A stretch of 64,000 nt of DNA from positions 144,948,982-145,012,981 of the forward strand of contig CM041781.1 in the NCBI GenBank assembly GCA_023374045.1. Direction: 5' to 3'. The stretch comes from Limonium bicolor (taxonomy: Eukaryota; Streptophyta; Magnoliopsida; Caryophyllales; Plumbaginaceae). The stretch's first letter is position 1; each line of letters starts with the position of its first letter. The translations under genes and the position numbers were made by a program. The notes beneath the pieces are model-generated. The model worked only from the letters and a program-made list of their open reading frames with translations. It was not told the DNA's origin and searched no databases. Below, piece by piece: positions 20,608 to 33,290 of the stretch.

Positions 20608-23600
20608 GACTGGAAATACCGAGCTTAGGAAATACCGAGTTAGGATATAGAGACTTAGGGCTAAGGGTTAAGTGGTAGCGTGAGAGATGCGCTAGTTAGG
20701 AACTTCCAGTAAGATCTGGATACCTACAATACCAGACCCGCCCTCCACAACCCCCGCATTAAAAGCTCGGGAAAGAACGCCAGAGAGACGGGGAAACCTA
20801 ATCTGGCAGTTATTTAATATTTCAATACGAACCAGAACCTGTCATGCGGTAAGTCCCGAGAACCGGAAAGCCCGGAGACGGATCCCGCTGGAATGACAAT
20901 AACCGCACATAATGGCGAGAGATCGAGAAATCCTAATCCAAGGAGACCGAAATCTGTGGCAACTTGGGGCGACATGCTTAGCAGTCGCGAGAACCTAGCT
21001 GGCCGAGCAGCAGCAAGAAGAAAGCACCAACCGTGCAACAAGGCGGACTCATGAGAAATAACGAAAACCGAGACACATGTCTACGGACCGCCATAACTAA
21101 ATAATACCATCAACGGTACACTAGCCGACTAAGAATCTAGTCAAGAGTAGAGGCACCCACCCTGCCACACCCAAGGAGGTTGCAATACTTAACTGATACA
21201 GCTTAGACAGCTACGAGCATAGCTACGGAATACACCCGAATAGGACTACAGAAGTAGTACCTAAATAAGTTAAACCTCGGTAACCACAGTAAAGACGTGG
21301 GAGCGAGCAACGAGGTAAAGCCTAGAATTAAGGTAATTAAGGAACTCCGAGAGTGGAGGAGCACCTAAATGAATGACAGTCATGTCAAGAGGAATGAGAA
21401 TCAGCTCCAAGGAGCAGTTATCCAACTACGGGATCAAGGAAGAGCCGACTAGGCCACCAGATACAATGTGAACAATACCGTGACTGGTATGAGTTAACCT
21501 AAAAACCGCCAGTACCGCGCACTTGCCACGGCAAGTGCAGTAATAGCGGGACCAATAAGAAGAGCTTTGACAAGCGACCAGTACTTAGTAAGTACCAAGA
21601 CGGCAAGAGAAGCCATATAGCACCACAAACCCTAATGCATTCTGAACGAAACCTTGAAAAGGCCTAAAGGCCTGACCACTGTATAAAGAATATACCGGTC
21701 AGCAAGAGGCTACCTGGTAAGAAGCAACCGGCATTGAAATGCCGCAAAGAGTTTACTTTCAAAACCTGAACTTCCTTTCAGAACGTAAAATTTTCCAAAA
21801 CCCCCAAAGTTTTAAAACCAAACCAGTGAACCACGATAAGTTATTATAGGACCATATAAGAGGAGTTGGCAACAGAATACTTCACTTAGGCGTGACCGAC
21901 ACTACAAGTGTACACAAACGAGACATGGAACAACCGCCTCCAAAGGAGCTTGCGGGCCTGACAGACCAGTTATGAGTTGGTCGGGTAAGTGGTAACGTAT
22001 CAATAAGATACTCCATGTATGTATACAGTAGAGTACGGTACACGGGAAGTAGCCCACTCCATACTACGGACGAAGAGCCAATCCAAACCAAGACAGTAGA
22101 CACCTCGGAAGATCGAAGAACACAAGGAAGCTTACCGAGTTAAGGGAGTCTAGAATCCAGTAAGGTCACGGACCTAAGGATAAGGCGTTAAGAAGTGCGA
22201 GAAGCACAGAGTATTAAGCACAGACTTGGATATGTCTCAGGAATACCTAATAACTGGGTGAATACCAGTGTAAATACTACGGCGAATGCCTAAATGAACT
22301 TATTAATGTACGATAACGGGATAGAATTCCCATTTTATACCTCACTGAAGAGAATAATGACCAGACCTAGAAGGTATTAGAAAGTACCAAGGATCTACCC
22401 AATAATGGGAGCATTACAACCCTAAACGGGATAGTCAAGGACATAGCCGCAAGGCGAAGTCACAACTGAACATAACCATGAGTACAAGCCAGATGTAATG
22501 GCATTACTCAGTAACACCCAGGAGCAATCCAAGAAGGGTGCCGGAGTCAACAGTAGTTGAACGAAACATCGTGTTGAGAACACCAGTGTTTAAGCAAACA
22601 CTCGGGTAGAACCCGAAGGGATCCTCATAACACGGGATACCCTAAAATGCTAGAGGGCATGAATAGTATCAAATACTTTAAGGGTCTTCATGTTTGGAAG
22701 CGTGATAAACTACCATATCAAAACCCAGTAATACCTCCAAACCATTTAATGGTATACGGAGAAGCGGAAACCTGTATAAACAGCCCGCATGGAGCATGGC
22801 GAGGCAATGTGGCTTATAAGCCGGAAACTAACTGCAACTTGTAGATCTAAACATTGTAAACCTATGCGAAGGCATAAGGGAACAGTGGAGAAATGAACCA
22901 CTACCTTAGAGTGGGGATACCACTTGTCATTATGGGGCCTATGGAGCGGCATTTGCGTGAATCCTCCAGAGAAAGGCTACCACCTAAGTATGTAATGTGA
23001 AACCGCTAGAGCGGTGTTAAAACTTGAGCATGTGTATATTGCCAATGAGTATATGAACAATAGTAGGGTATAAAGAGGAACCTCGATAGCAGTAATTCGA
23101 ACCGAAGAGTAATCGTCTTGAGTAGTAAACACTGTAAGTGTGCAATATGACTGCAGAGTAAGCAGCGCGCAAGTGCAGAGAGATTTTAAGAATAGCGTAT
23201 GTTGTTGAGCCAAGTGAATGCAAGCCATCGTGTAAATTGGCGAGGACACCTGGGCGGAAGCTAAAGTATAGCGGATGCCATAGAATGAGAAAGAATATGG
23301 TACGCAGCAAGCAACCATTGTAAGAGTATAGCCAGTTCATGATATGAAGTTGATGAGAAAAGTGGTAAAGGAGACATGTTCATTCCTATCTCATGAGAGA
23401 TTTACTGTCAAGGGTTTACGCTTCTGCACTCTGTATGACTGAGTGTTTTGGTATTGCACTTGTACGTAATGATCAAGTGGGAGTCAGAAATGAGAATGTC
23501 AACGAAGCCGGTTGAGTGAGAATCTAGAGATAACCGTGCGCATTGGCCAAAGATGCCAAAGAACGTGGCAGTAACCCACAGGGCCCAGGATCGATATGTG

Positions 23601-25506
23601 GAAAATGCAGAGTAGTATGAATGAAGAACTCTGACACAGAACCAAGAAACCAACATAATTCCATGAGCCACTATTAACGAGGAAGCACTACATGCTAAGT
23701 AGCTTGACCTCAACCGACAACAAGTCAGGAAAATAAGTGAATAATCACAAGGTATACAGAGTTATACAAATAGATTCCAGGAGTGGAGAGAAAATCTATA
23801 ACTCATCGAATTCGCATACGGTAAGAGATACCAAGCGACGATTGAAATACATGGAGAATACCAAAGAGCGAATTAAGCTCTAGTTATCAGGTCACGCAGC
23901 AGAAGCTTGTGGACCGTGATTCAGGGTTAAGTATACCTATGTCAAAACCGTTGAAGCCTTAGAGGCTAGAACCGAACCCGGTTATGAGTTAATTAACCGT
24001 ACTGAAGTTAAAACACTTCATAATACTCGAATTAATGAACCAATGTTCAGTGATAACATATGGTTGGTTACGCGGGCGTAACCCCTTTTAAGGGGGGTAG
24101 GGCGAGAAACCGCTTAGAGTATTTTACGTATTGGTGCGTAAACTACTATGTGCATAGCACAAAAGAAATTGTTTTAATGATTGGAATTATGTTACATAAA
24201 CATATGTACCCATTATGTAATAATGATTATGTGCATGAGAGATGCAAGTAAGAGTATGTAATTTATGAAAAGAGGAGTAGAGAGACTCCTAGGGAATGAG
24301 AATCCCTATAGTATATGTCTAGTGAGATTAGACATGAGTTATGATGAGTATGAATCGGCATGAAACCGATGTGTAACCTAAGAGGGAGTGAGTTCCCTAG
24401 GTGATTTATTTGAGAATGATATATGGAGTGAGTTCCATCCTTTGGAGTTGTGTTATGTGTTTTAAATTGAGCAACAATTTGAGTAAAAGAGGCCACAAGT
24501 ATGGAATACCTAGGTAAAGTAGTGAAGCAATGAGAACGACAAATGACCTCAGTACTAGGAACTAGAGATTATTGAAACGATTGTTTCGTGAATATGACTA
24601 GAAAGAGTAAAAGATAGAAAACAAAAATGTTTGACTATCTGATTGTTTGAAACTGACGTGGGAGGTGGAACTTGATCTGCTAGCGATCAAGGGAAACCGA
24701 ACACAAATTGGGGTGGAAGGATAGTTCAACACTGATGCTGATCACATCAGGGTTGGATGATTCTTGAAGCTCCCTATAGTGGTCACAAGTAATCACGCTA
24801 AGAAAGATACAGCTACCATAAATTTGATTTGGAGTTGTGTGATGTTTTAAAAAGAATTTTCAAACAGATTTTGAAAAAGAATTTTCTTCAAGTATGAAGA
24901 TGGAAACGAAATTGGTTTTGAAACCGCTATCACCTGCCGATGGCTGTGGCCTTAAGTCTTAATGACCGGTAGAACGGTGGGCGTGTACAGGTTTTGAAAC
25001 CATTGCACCGTACGTGCGGCGGTCCTAAGTGACCGGTTGGGGCGGTGTCAGTGTGTGATTTTTCCAAAGGCAGCGGGACGGGGAGAGTACCCTGAGATGT
25101 TCCTGTGTTGAGTGAGTCAACCAGAGTGCCTGAGGATATGTATATGTGTAACGTTTTGATCAGAACCGAAGGGACCGTGGGCCAGAGAGAGTAAGTGCCC
25201 ATTGTCATGAAACGGCCGTGAACCAGAAAGAGTAAGTGTTCAACGTGACCGGTACCTGAGGGATCAGTAGTATAATCTCAACATGGATTCGAGGACTGTA
25301 GTGCCTTCTTGTCTTCGGACCGATTCCATGGAGAGAGTAAAAAGAGTATTTTTGATTGCTATACATGCTGTGATATGTGTGTGGTATGTGTAGTATGAAA
25401 TGAGACAGACTTGTGGAGTCTGTAAGGTTATACATGTACTATAACCTTGGCATTGAATGCCATGAGAGTAACCACCTAGATTCATCAACTTTGAGGACAA
25501 AGTTCC
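20608..25506 (+). other. Non-coding interior of LARD-1
   Basis: About 4.9 kb with only short, unrelated frames. It is clearly related to the LARD-2 interior in order and in many blocks, but substitutions and indels do not respect a reading frame. Conserved hairpins include GCGAC/GTCGC (20969-20988) and GCACTTGC/GCAAGTGC (21519-21538). The conserved block TTTACGC-TCTGCACTCTGTA lies near 23416-23436, and an internal polypurine tract near 24090. Just before the final polypurine tract, AACTTTGAGGACAAAGTT can be read as NFEDKV. This resembles the C-terminal end of Tekay-type Gypsy polyproteins and suggests descent from such an element. Confidence 0.7.
24087..24103 (+). other. Second, internal polypurine tract in LARD-1
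   Basis: TTTTAAGGGGGGTAGGG has the same core (AAGGGGGGTAG) as the terminal polypurine tract at 25508. An inverted repeat TTACGC/GCGTAA lies 5' of it. LARD-2 has the same arrangement at 45069-45084. Confidence 0.65.
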
Positions 25507-25520
25507 TAAGGGGGGTAGAT
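25507..25520 (+). other. LARD-1 terminal polypurine tract
   Basis: CTAAGGGGGGTAGA(T) directly abuts the 3' LTR start at 25521. Confidence 0.85.
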
Positions 25521-28500
25521 TTTAATACCCCGGACCTAATAATGGTGATTAAATTACTCTAATATGATTATTAAAGGCCTAATGGTGCCTAAAGTGTATT
25601 GGTAAAGAAAATAAAACCAAAAGAAAAGAGAAAACGCTTGAAAAGCGAAAAACGCTAAAATGCGCGTTAAATGAGTATATGAGATATATGATCTCGAGAG
25701 GGTCCGAGATGGATTCCTAAGGCTTAGTTAGGCCTAATAAGTGTACGGGAATGACTCCCGAAGAAAACGGATCCAAATAAAGGATTAAAACGCTAAATAA
25801 GCATAAAAGCACGTTTTTCGAGAAAACCCGAAAACGCTTCTTTAAGTGGTCAAACGGACCCGTAAAATTATAGTTGACTAAATAACTATATTAAGTATTA
25901 ATGGAAGCTTAATAACCATTAAAAAAAAAAAACGAAAAAAAACCCGAAAACGGGCCCGGTTAGTGAATAGTGCCAAACCGGGTAAAATAACGAGCGTTTC
26001 TGTAAAAAAATGAAAAACGCTACCAGCAAGTATTTTGTGTGGGGCCGATTTTAATTAGTACACACACACATTTAATTAGCTTGTTAGCTTATTAAGTCAT
26101 GAGATGACAAGTAAATAAATAAAGCAAAAAGGTGAAATAGTAAAAAGTGATTACTTACCTCTCACCTCCTTTATTTCTTTCTTATTTCACGATTTGCCCA
26201 GCCTCTGGCTACCTTCTCTTCTTCCTCTGCACACCATGGCGATTGTTAAGCGAACAAACAGTACCCATCTCCTCCTTCCATTATCTTGCTCCATTCTCCA
26301 CCAAATCACACAAAATTGGTACCGTTGGATTCCTCTTGTTGAGAGCAACATTTTCCACCCTTCAAAAACTTAAAACCCTCATTTTCATTTTCTTGACCGT
26401 AGCCTCTGTTGAAGTTTGAAGAGGTCTTTAGAGTCTCCTTCATCTCCTTAATACTCTAAGGTATAAATAAACTCAAGCTCTCCATCTTCTTGGCTTGTTC
26501 ATGCAAAAATCAAAAATTGCCCACGTTGATATTTCCCCCATTTTTCAGACGGTTTTAGTCTTTAACAGAGGGGTGATATTTTGCTAGCCTTGCTATTCAA
26601 AGGTGGTACCCAAGAGAACAAGGTAACTCCTTAGTGTTAAAGCCCTAAACTAGTTCGTGAAATATTAGTTTGTGAGTTACGTGGGAAAATAAACAAACTT
26701 GTTATGTGTGGTTTGGGGTATGATTGTAGATAGCAATATATACCTCTGTTTGGTGTGGAAACAAGAAGAGAAAGAGAACCAGAGAAGGAGGAAGAAGAGA
26801 AAAAAAACAGAAAACTAACAAGGTATTGAGCTTACCTTGAGATGGTTTTGTTCTCTGTAAAACATGTTTGAACGTAAATAATGACCATGAGTTAGGGTAG
26901 TGTTGGTACTACAATATTGTTTGTTGAATGGGGGAAGTTTTAATGTTGTTGGGGGTGCAAGACAAACTTAGAAACTGAGCAAGTGTTGAGTGAAAACAAA
27001 GTGGATGGGCTGCTGAGACGTTGAGCTTGAAACTGATACATATATATATGTAAACTGTCGAATGCATATGTATAAAATGATGCAGGTTGAAACCGATTTG
27101 GGTTGTGAATTAATTAGTGTGAGGAGAATGTAAGATGATAGGGGGGAAACTATGGCAAATTTTACCTAAAAACTATGTCACTTAGGAGCTGTTAGCATTT
27201 GTGGAAGAGAATGAAAATGAATCAAAAGCAGTAGCAGTAGCTCGGTAGAACTGCAACAGAAGAAAGAAATGAAATAGTGAAAATGGTGAGATATCAGTAG
27301 GTTGAGAGAATTGATTTTGGTGAGGGATCTAGGTGAGTTAGATGCTTGGATAAGTAGTTAAACATGTAAGATGAACATTGGAAACCATTGGGAATTGATT
27401 AGAGGAAGAAGAGAATGAAACAGAGCATGGAAATAATTCCGTTCGTAGCAGACCATAGTTGGTCCGGGACCTAGGTCTTGAATAAAGGCCCGGACCAACC
27501 TTGCAAAATAACCGAGAGTGGTAATACACTGAGGGTCCGGGACTTAACCTAGGAGTAAGGACCCGGACCACTAGACAGAACTAGTTCGAGTGCTCCACTA
27601 CACCTGGTCCGGGACTACCTTAAGTATAAGGACCCGGACCACAACAAAAAACAAGCCGAGAGTTCTGAAATGAGTAGGTCCGGGACTTAGGACCTAGACA
27701 AGGTCCCGGACCAACACCCAAACTTCACCCGAGAGGAATTTAAATGGGCTGAAAGTTAAGGAATTGTTTGGGGGCGAGTATATGAGATGCCTAAGACCTA
27801 ATTGATGATAATTAAGAGTCATTAGAAGTAAAAACAAGCTAGAGTAAGAGTGAGAAGTAAGTAAAGAATGAGAATGAAATTGTATAAGTATGAATTAGCA
27901 AGTATGCAAAGTGAATGATAATGATAGCTTAAGGTAATTAACACTTAATTGATGATGGTTAAAGTTCTTAAGAAGAGTAAACTAAGTATACCGGGATAAT
28001 GGGGTAAGTACGGGAGTAGTAATTCTTAATGTACCGTATGAGCATAGTATTAATAATAATGTTTGAAACATTATCAGAGAATCGTGCGTGACCCGAGCAT
28101 GGTGAGATGACATGGTAAAAGTAAAAACCCCGGTGAAAGGTATGATTTTCTCATGCCCCGTATGCTAACCGAGTTACTCTGATTTGTGTGTTTGTGTGCC
28201 GGCTTAATCAAGATTAAAGCATGAAAATAATCCCTTGTTTGATTATGCATGCATTGTTGTATGTTGAATGAGCTAACATACTTGTATGCCGGTGTGGTCT
28301 AACTTAGTGCATAGACCGACTCTTAGTGAGTATGATTGACTAGAAACCCGTTGAACGGGTAGTCACATAACCGATGGTATTATGCAACACACACAAGCTA
28401 TCGATTAAAGTATAACGATAACACAAACATATGAACTCCCTAAAATGCGAGGAGATGTACGGGTTGAGTATATACCCGATAACGGTTAGAGAACCTTATT

Positions 28501-29867
28501 GAAACAATCCACGAAATAAATATGAGTGGAGAGATAAATGACCTCCATCGAGAGGATTGAAGTTAGTCCAATAATGTAAACATATAAGAAAGGTAAAAGA
28601 GACCTAAGGGACCATGTGACTCCCTTGAGATACGGTCGACCTCTTATATGAGGATTTTACCCGGTAAAAGAAAATATCCGAATGTACAAGCATATGATTG
28701 TAAAGGTAACTCTTAAAACCTAAGATTAACCAAACTAAAGTAATGTTCCCATGTCATTAGAAACATCGAGAGTGATGTTTCTAGACTAAAACACGTAATA
28801 TTATAATAACTCCGAGAGAGGAGTGTATGGGAACGAGAGTAGTCCGAGAGTATTCGGACTTGTGTAAAAGAGATAGGAACTAAGAGAGAGTTCCATGAGC
28901 TAGTTGAACCTTCCCACCATGCTAGACCCAGAGTAGGGTCGAAACCGGGGAAGTAAGACTATGCTAGAGAGCCATGAGTTTTGGCTTAAGTATGTAATAA
29001 GAGTAACAAGCGTGACGTAGGAGACCTGTAGTGTCTCGAGAATCTACAAGAGCTTCAGTATGAATAACCCAAGAGTGTGGGTGAGATAATGAGTATAAAT
29101 AACCCGAGAGAAAGGGGTGAGTATATGTATGAGTAACCGAGAGAATGGGTAAATATAAGAATGAGTAGCCCAAGAGAATGGGTGTGAATACGAATAAGTA
29201 ACCCGAGAGAGAGGGTGAGGTATTGAATAAGTAAACAAGGCATAGTGAGGAATAACCCTCAATGCCTAAGAGTAACCAGTTACCACTAACAACATTGTTA
29301 TGTTAGTTAGGAATCGTGTTCCGTGATTGGATGTAGATTCCTTGCGTGATATACATAAATATTGTATTGCCATGATGCATGTTGTTTGATTAAAATGAAC
29401 TCCATGTATATCCGACCCAAAGTAGTCGGCGTACCGCGGTTAGCACGCGGTCTATGCGAATTTCATGCGCAGCGAAAGCTGACCCCCTAGGGGGAACGTT
29501 TTTAGTGTGCAGGTACTTGAAGCTGATCACCGTTCGAGAGAGTAGGACGGGGACTGCTGGGAGCATGGGTAGTTAGATTGTAATTACTTATGCGTTTGAA
29601 TGAGGTGTAAGTCCGAGTATGTTATCGGCATCCGTATATTGTAGACTCGGTATAGTAGAGATATGAATTGAGCATTGTATTAGTATGAAGTACTCGGTTG
29701 TTCCAGTTCATCAGACCGTTACGGTATGTAAGAAAGGCCTGGTTAGCCACATGGGTGGCTAACGGCGTTGTTTCACCCCTCGTTGTAATTAGAGTTCCGC
29801 TGCGTGAGTAGGAGTAATTAGTAACAGTTTAAGAGGTAATGACGAGATTAACGGTTGGGGTGTTACA
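25521..29867 (+). repeat. 3' LTR of LARD-1 (4347 bp)
   Basis: Near-identical to 16224-20575. It contains the same small ORF (26236-26373), hairpin array (27471-27712), short array (29066-29216) and cassette (29412-29515). It is followed by the GTCGA target duplication. Confidence 0.92.
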
Positions 29868-29872
29868 GTCGA

Positions 29873-30491
29873 CGTTTGTAGACCCACTAGGTGGGTCGGT
29901 TAATTAGGAAGACCAATCTTTAAAACATTATGGCTCCATTCACCTTTGCATATTTGATAGTATATTTGTGGTATAAATGGGTGGGTCCCGTGTGGGTCCC
30001 ATGTGGATCTGTTTGAGCCCACACATTCCCCTCTTTGTCTACTTTGCATCATTTCACTTTGCAGATAATTTTCTTGATATGTCTGTTATTTTAGCATAAG
30101 TATGCACTTTTACCATTTACGTCGAGCACTAGTTGACCGAACGTAATTATTTGTTGTAGTTAAGGGTGAGAATGATGGTGTATTCGATGACAAAGTGGAG
30201 AACTTAAACATAGATCATATGTTCAGTACGAGCCAAATATTTGCGGACAGAGAAGAGGCTGCTACCCATGTGATATGTCTTGCCGATGTGTGCGTAGCCT
30301 GAAAGATTCTAAGTATGGTTGTGATTGAAAGAACTCATTTTGAAGTCAAATTCAAAGTGAAACTTAGCAAACAAGTGATTGGATAGAAGCTAAAAACAAA
30401 TAACAAATAATAAGCTATAAAAAAGGTTGCTTAGCACTCAAAATTTGACAGAATACTAACGAAGTCATGGAGATTTAGAAAATAAGATTTT
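29873..30491. other. Spacer between LARD-1 and the Sirevirus-like element
   Basis: About 600 bp with no intact gene. One frame at 30159-30292 reads VKGENDGVFDDKV...SQIFADREEAATHV before a stop. It is weakly reminiscent of the N-terminal part of FAR1/MULE-type transposase-derived proteins. I could not confirm this, and it would be a decayed fragment. Confidence 0.3.
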
Positions 30492-30496
30492 AACCT

Positions 30497-31211
30497 TGTT
30501 GGAGACTTAAGTTTTGCAGATGATTGCCTCCTCAGTCTAAGTAGCGATGCAGAAAGACTTGGTGTTGTCGCTACTTACCAGCTCGAGTACCTCTGCAGAA
30601 GCATCTGTTCACTTGTTCCTATCTGCCAAGAAGCGCGACACTACTGAGTGGCTGCGGGAAACTCGGATGCATGGGAGCGTGCGCAAACGTGAGAACGTGA
30701 AGCACAAACAGCTCCACGACTCCGATACTTGCGGAAACAAATCAAAGAGCCGTTACATGAAGACTTCACCGAAGATTTGGGATATAGTTAAAGCGAGTAT
30801 ATAAGCATATGATTGTAATTAGTTCAGGTGTGCATTCTAGATTATTCAGAGAGAGAAACACCGCTTTGAGAGAGAAAGTATTCTTGAGAGATCTTAGTGA
30901 GATAGTGCCAATCAGCTTAGGTATTTATTACCTAGAGAGCACACATAGAACACTCCCCTTTACTCCTTGTGACGCATTGATCAAAGCCGAGAGTAGAGCG
31001 AGTGTTGGATGAGACAGAGTACCTCTGTCGAATCCCAAGATAGGAAGCTAGGTTGTAATTCACATTGAATTTTAATACAAGCAGAATCCTATCTTGTTAA
31101 GTTTAAACAAAAGCTTCCGCGTTATTATTTTCTGCACACATTTATTCTTCAAGCAGAGTTGGTCTGAGACTAACACCTCAGACCTACTCGGTCAGCACCC
31201 CGATCCCTTCA
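30497..31211 (+). repeat. 5' LTR of the Sirevirus-like element
   Basis: 715 bp, close match to 53396-54114. A TATA box (TATATAAG) is at 30798-30805 and is kept in the 3' LTR (about 53701). Confidence 0.95.
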
Positions 31212-31213
31212 AG

Positions 31214-31225
31214 TGGTATCAGAGC
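31214..31225 (+). other. Primer binding site (tRNA-Met)
   Basis: TGGTATCAGAGC, two bases after the 5' LTR end. Confidence 0.95.
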
Positions 31226-31251
31226 CTGCGTTGGCTAACAAATCTCTCAAA

Positions 31252-33249
31252 ATGGCGGAAATCTCAAATACCAACAACAACAACAGAATGCAAGTGGAGA
31301 ACCCAAAGCTAACTTCCACAAACTACAACATGTGGAAAAATGAGATGGAGTCACGCCTCCAGTCACTCAATCAACAACTCTGGATGGTAGTGACGAAAGG
31401 TAATTTCCCAGTACCTGAAGGGAAAGGTAATTTCCCAGTACCTGAAGGGAAAGGTCCAAGCTCCTATACTGCTGAGGAGCGCAGATGTGTTGAGTTAAAT
31501 GCCTAAGCCGTACGAGTCATCTACACTAGTCTCTCTCCACCCGAAAGAAGAAGAGTGTATCACATCAAGGTAGCGAAAGACATCTGGGATCACCTTCGAG
31601 CTGTTCACGAAGGAAATAATGAGCTTCGAAAGTCAAAAATACAAAAACTGAAGATGGACTATGAAAACTTCGTGGGAAAGCCTGGAGAATCCCTCAGCGA
31701 CATGCTTGCACGATTCACTGAACTCACTGCTACTATGGAAGAGCTGCAGATTGGAGAGTCAAATGAAAATATCAACAACAAATTTCTGGATAGTCTGGGC
31801 GAAGAATGGACCGAGAGTGTTATCTCTACGAAGGCTTCCAAAAGTCTAGAAAAATGGACTCTGACTTACTTGGGATCCTATCTTTAGTCCATCAATAAAT
31901 ATAAGATGAATATCAAAAACAAAGGTAACGCTTCTCACTCAAACCATACTGTCTCTTATTCCAACGTGAATCAAGCTTTGCAGGTGAAGACTTCACCCAG
32001 CCAGACATCAGCCCACCAGAACGAGTCATTCCATTATGAGACTACCTCTCCAAATAAGGATTTAATCCAGTAGCTTCGGGACACTCTGATTGACGGCATA
32101 ATAAAGGAAGGATCAGCGAACACCTTCGAAGATATGGCCATGCTGGTCAAGAACTTTAAGAAATTCATGCGAGATCGATCAGAAAGGAACAGTCCAAATA
32201 GGTTCAGCCAAAATCAAAACCAACAATATTAATCCTACAATCGTAATCAGCAAGGCAATACTGGAACTGGAGACCGATTATGCTTCAAATGCCTGAAGCC
32301 GGGGCACTATGCCAACAACTGTCCACTCAAGAAAAAAGATGATCGTGAGCAATCATCACTGATAGCAAATTCAGCATGGGGAGACTCGGACTCAGAAGAA
32401 CCTGAGATGGGGACATCAAGCCTAATCTGCCTTATGGCTCATAAAAGTCAGGTATGCAAGAGTCCCTCCTCAGAGGTAACTGAATATTTCTCAGACTCAT
32501 GTGCTATTCCCTCTTTAGATTTATCTACTTACTACATAGACCCCAATCATCCTAAATTTGAATTAACTGAAGAACAAGAAAGAATAGCTTCTCTTTACGA
32601 AGAAATTCATGTGCTAAAGGGTCATGTCAACAACGATCGACTTAAATTGCAAAAGTCTGAAGAAAAGGCCGAAAAACATGAAAGTGAGTTAAGAGATGCT
32701 CACAGTCTCATCAGCTCCTTAAAAACCCAAGTTTCTTCCCTATAGAAAAATCATTCCAAAATTCCACAAAAAATCTTCAAACCAATTACCTTTGTTCGTG
32801 AGCTTGCTGCCATGCAAAAACCAAAATTCTCTGAAAACAAACTCCCTGAGTCAAAAGAAAGACAAGTTCAACTCGAGAAAGAGGTTGATTCCCTGAATAT
32901 CGCTCTTAAAAAGTCTTAGATGGAATCTCTCTCATCATCGAGTCCTCCTCACTGGCTGAAAAACAAAGGCAAAGTTAATCTGCTGAAAATGGCCTCAACA
33001 CCCAACGATCTTCAAAGAAGAAAATTCCAAAAAGAAAATTTTGAAAACAAATTTTGTTGGCAAAAGAAGTATGTTCATCTACCTTCTTTATTAATTTGTG
33101 GCTACTGTGGCTACGACGGGCACATTCACTCATCATGCCATAAGCTTGACAGAGATTTATCCTTCAATATGCAACGTTTACATACTCTGTCTAAAGCACG
33201 ACATCTTCACAGCTCTTTTGTTTCAAAGAGGGAACCCAAGTTCGCCTAG
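31252..33249 (+). pseudogene. Sirevirus-like gag, broken
   Basis: ATG 31252 (MAEISNTNNNNRM) opens a gag of the NYNMWKNEMESRLQ type. A 27-bp tandem duplication (31399-31425 and 31426-31452) repeats GNFPVPEGK. Stops interrupt at about 31504, 31885, 32071, 32230, 32743, 32918 and 33247. The surrounding frame continues with gag-like sequence, so these are point mutations. Zinc knuckle 1 is CFKCLKPGHYANNC (32281-32322). A charged heptad-repeat region (EEQERIASLYEEIHVLK...) at about 32566-32740 predicts a coiled coil. A second knuckle, CGYCGYDGHIHSSC, lies at about 33097-33138. Gag of this length with an extended C-terminal part is typical of Sireviruses. Confidence 0.85.
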
Positions 33250-33290
33250 GTTCCCAAATCTGACCTCTGATTGTCTTGTAGGGAGAGGCC

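Larger units (their letters stand above)
16224..29867 (+). mobile_element. LARD-1: giant-LTR, non-coding retrotransposon
   Basis: A 13.6-kb element with two near-identical direct LTRs (16224-20575, 4352 bp; 25521-29867, 4347 bp). They start TTTAATACCCCGG and end GGGGTGTTACA. The 5-bp flanks are GTTGA (16219-16223) and GTCGA (29868-29872), a target duplication with one change. A tRNA-Met primer binding site follows the 5' LTR and a polypurine tract precedes the 3' LTR. The 4945-bp interior has no open frame longer than about 110 codons and no retroviral domain. Long LTRs with a non-coding interior define LARDs, first described in Triticeae, which depend on proteins from an autonomous relative. 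Close LTR identity implies a fairly recent insertion. Confidence 0.85.
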
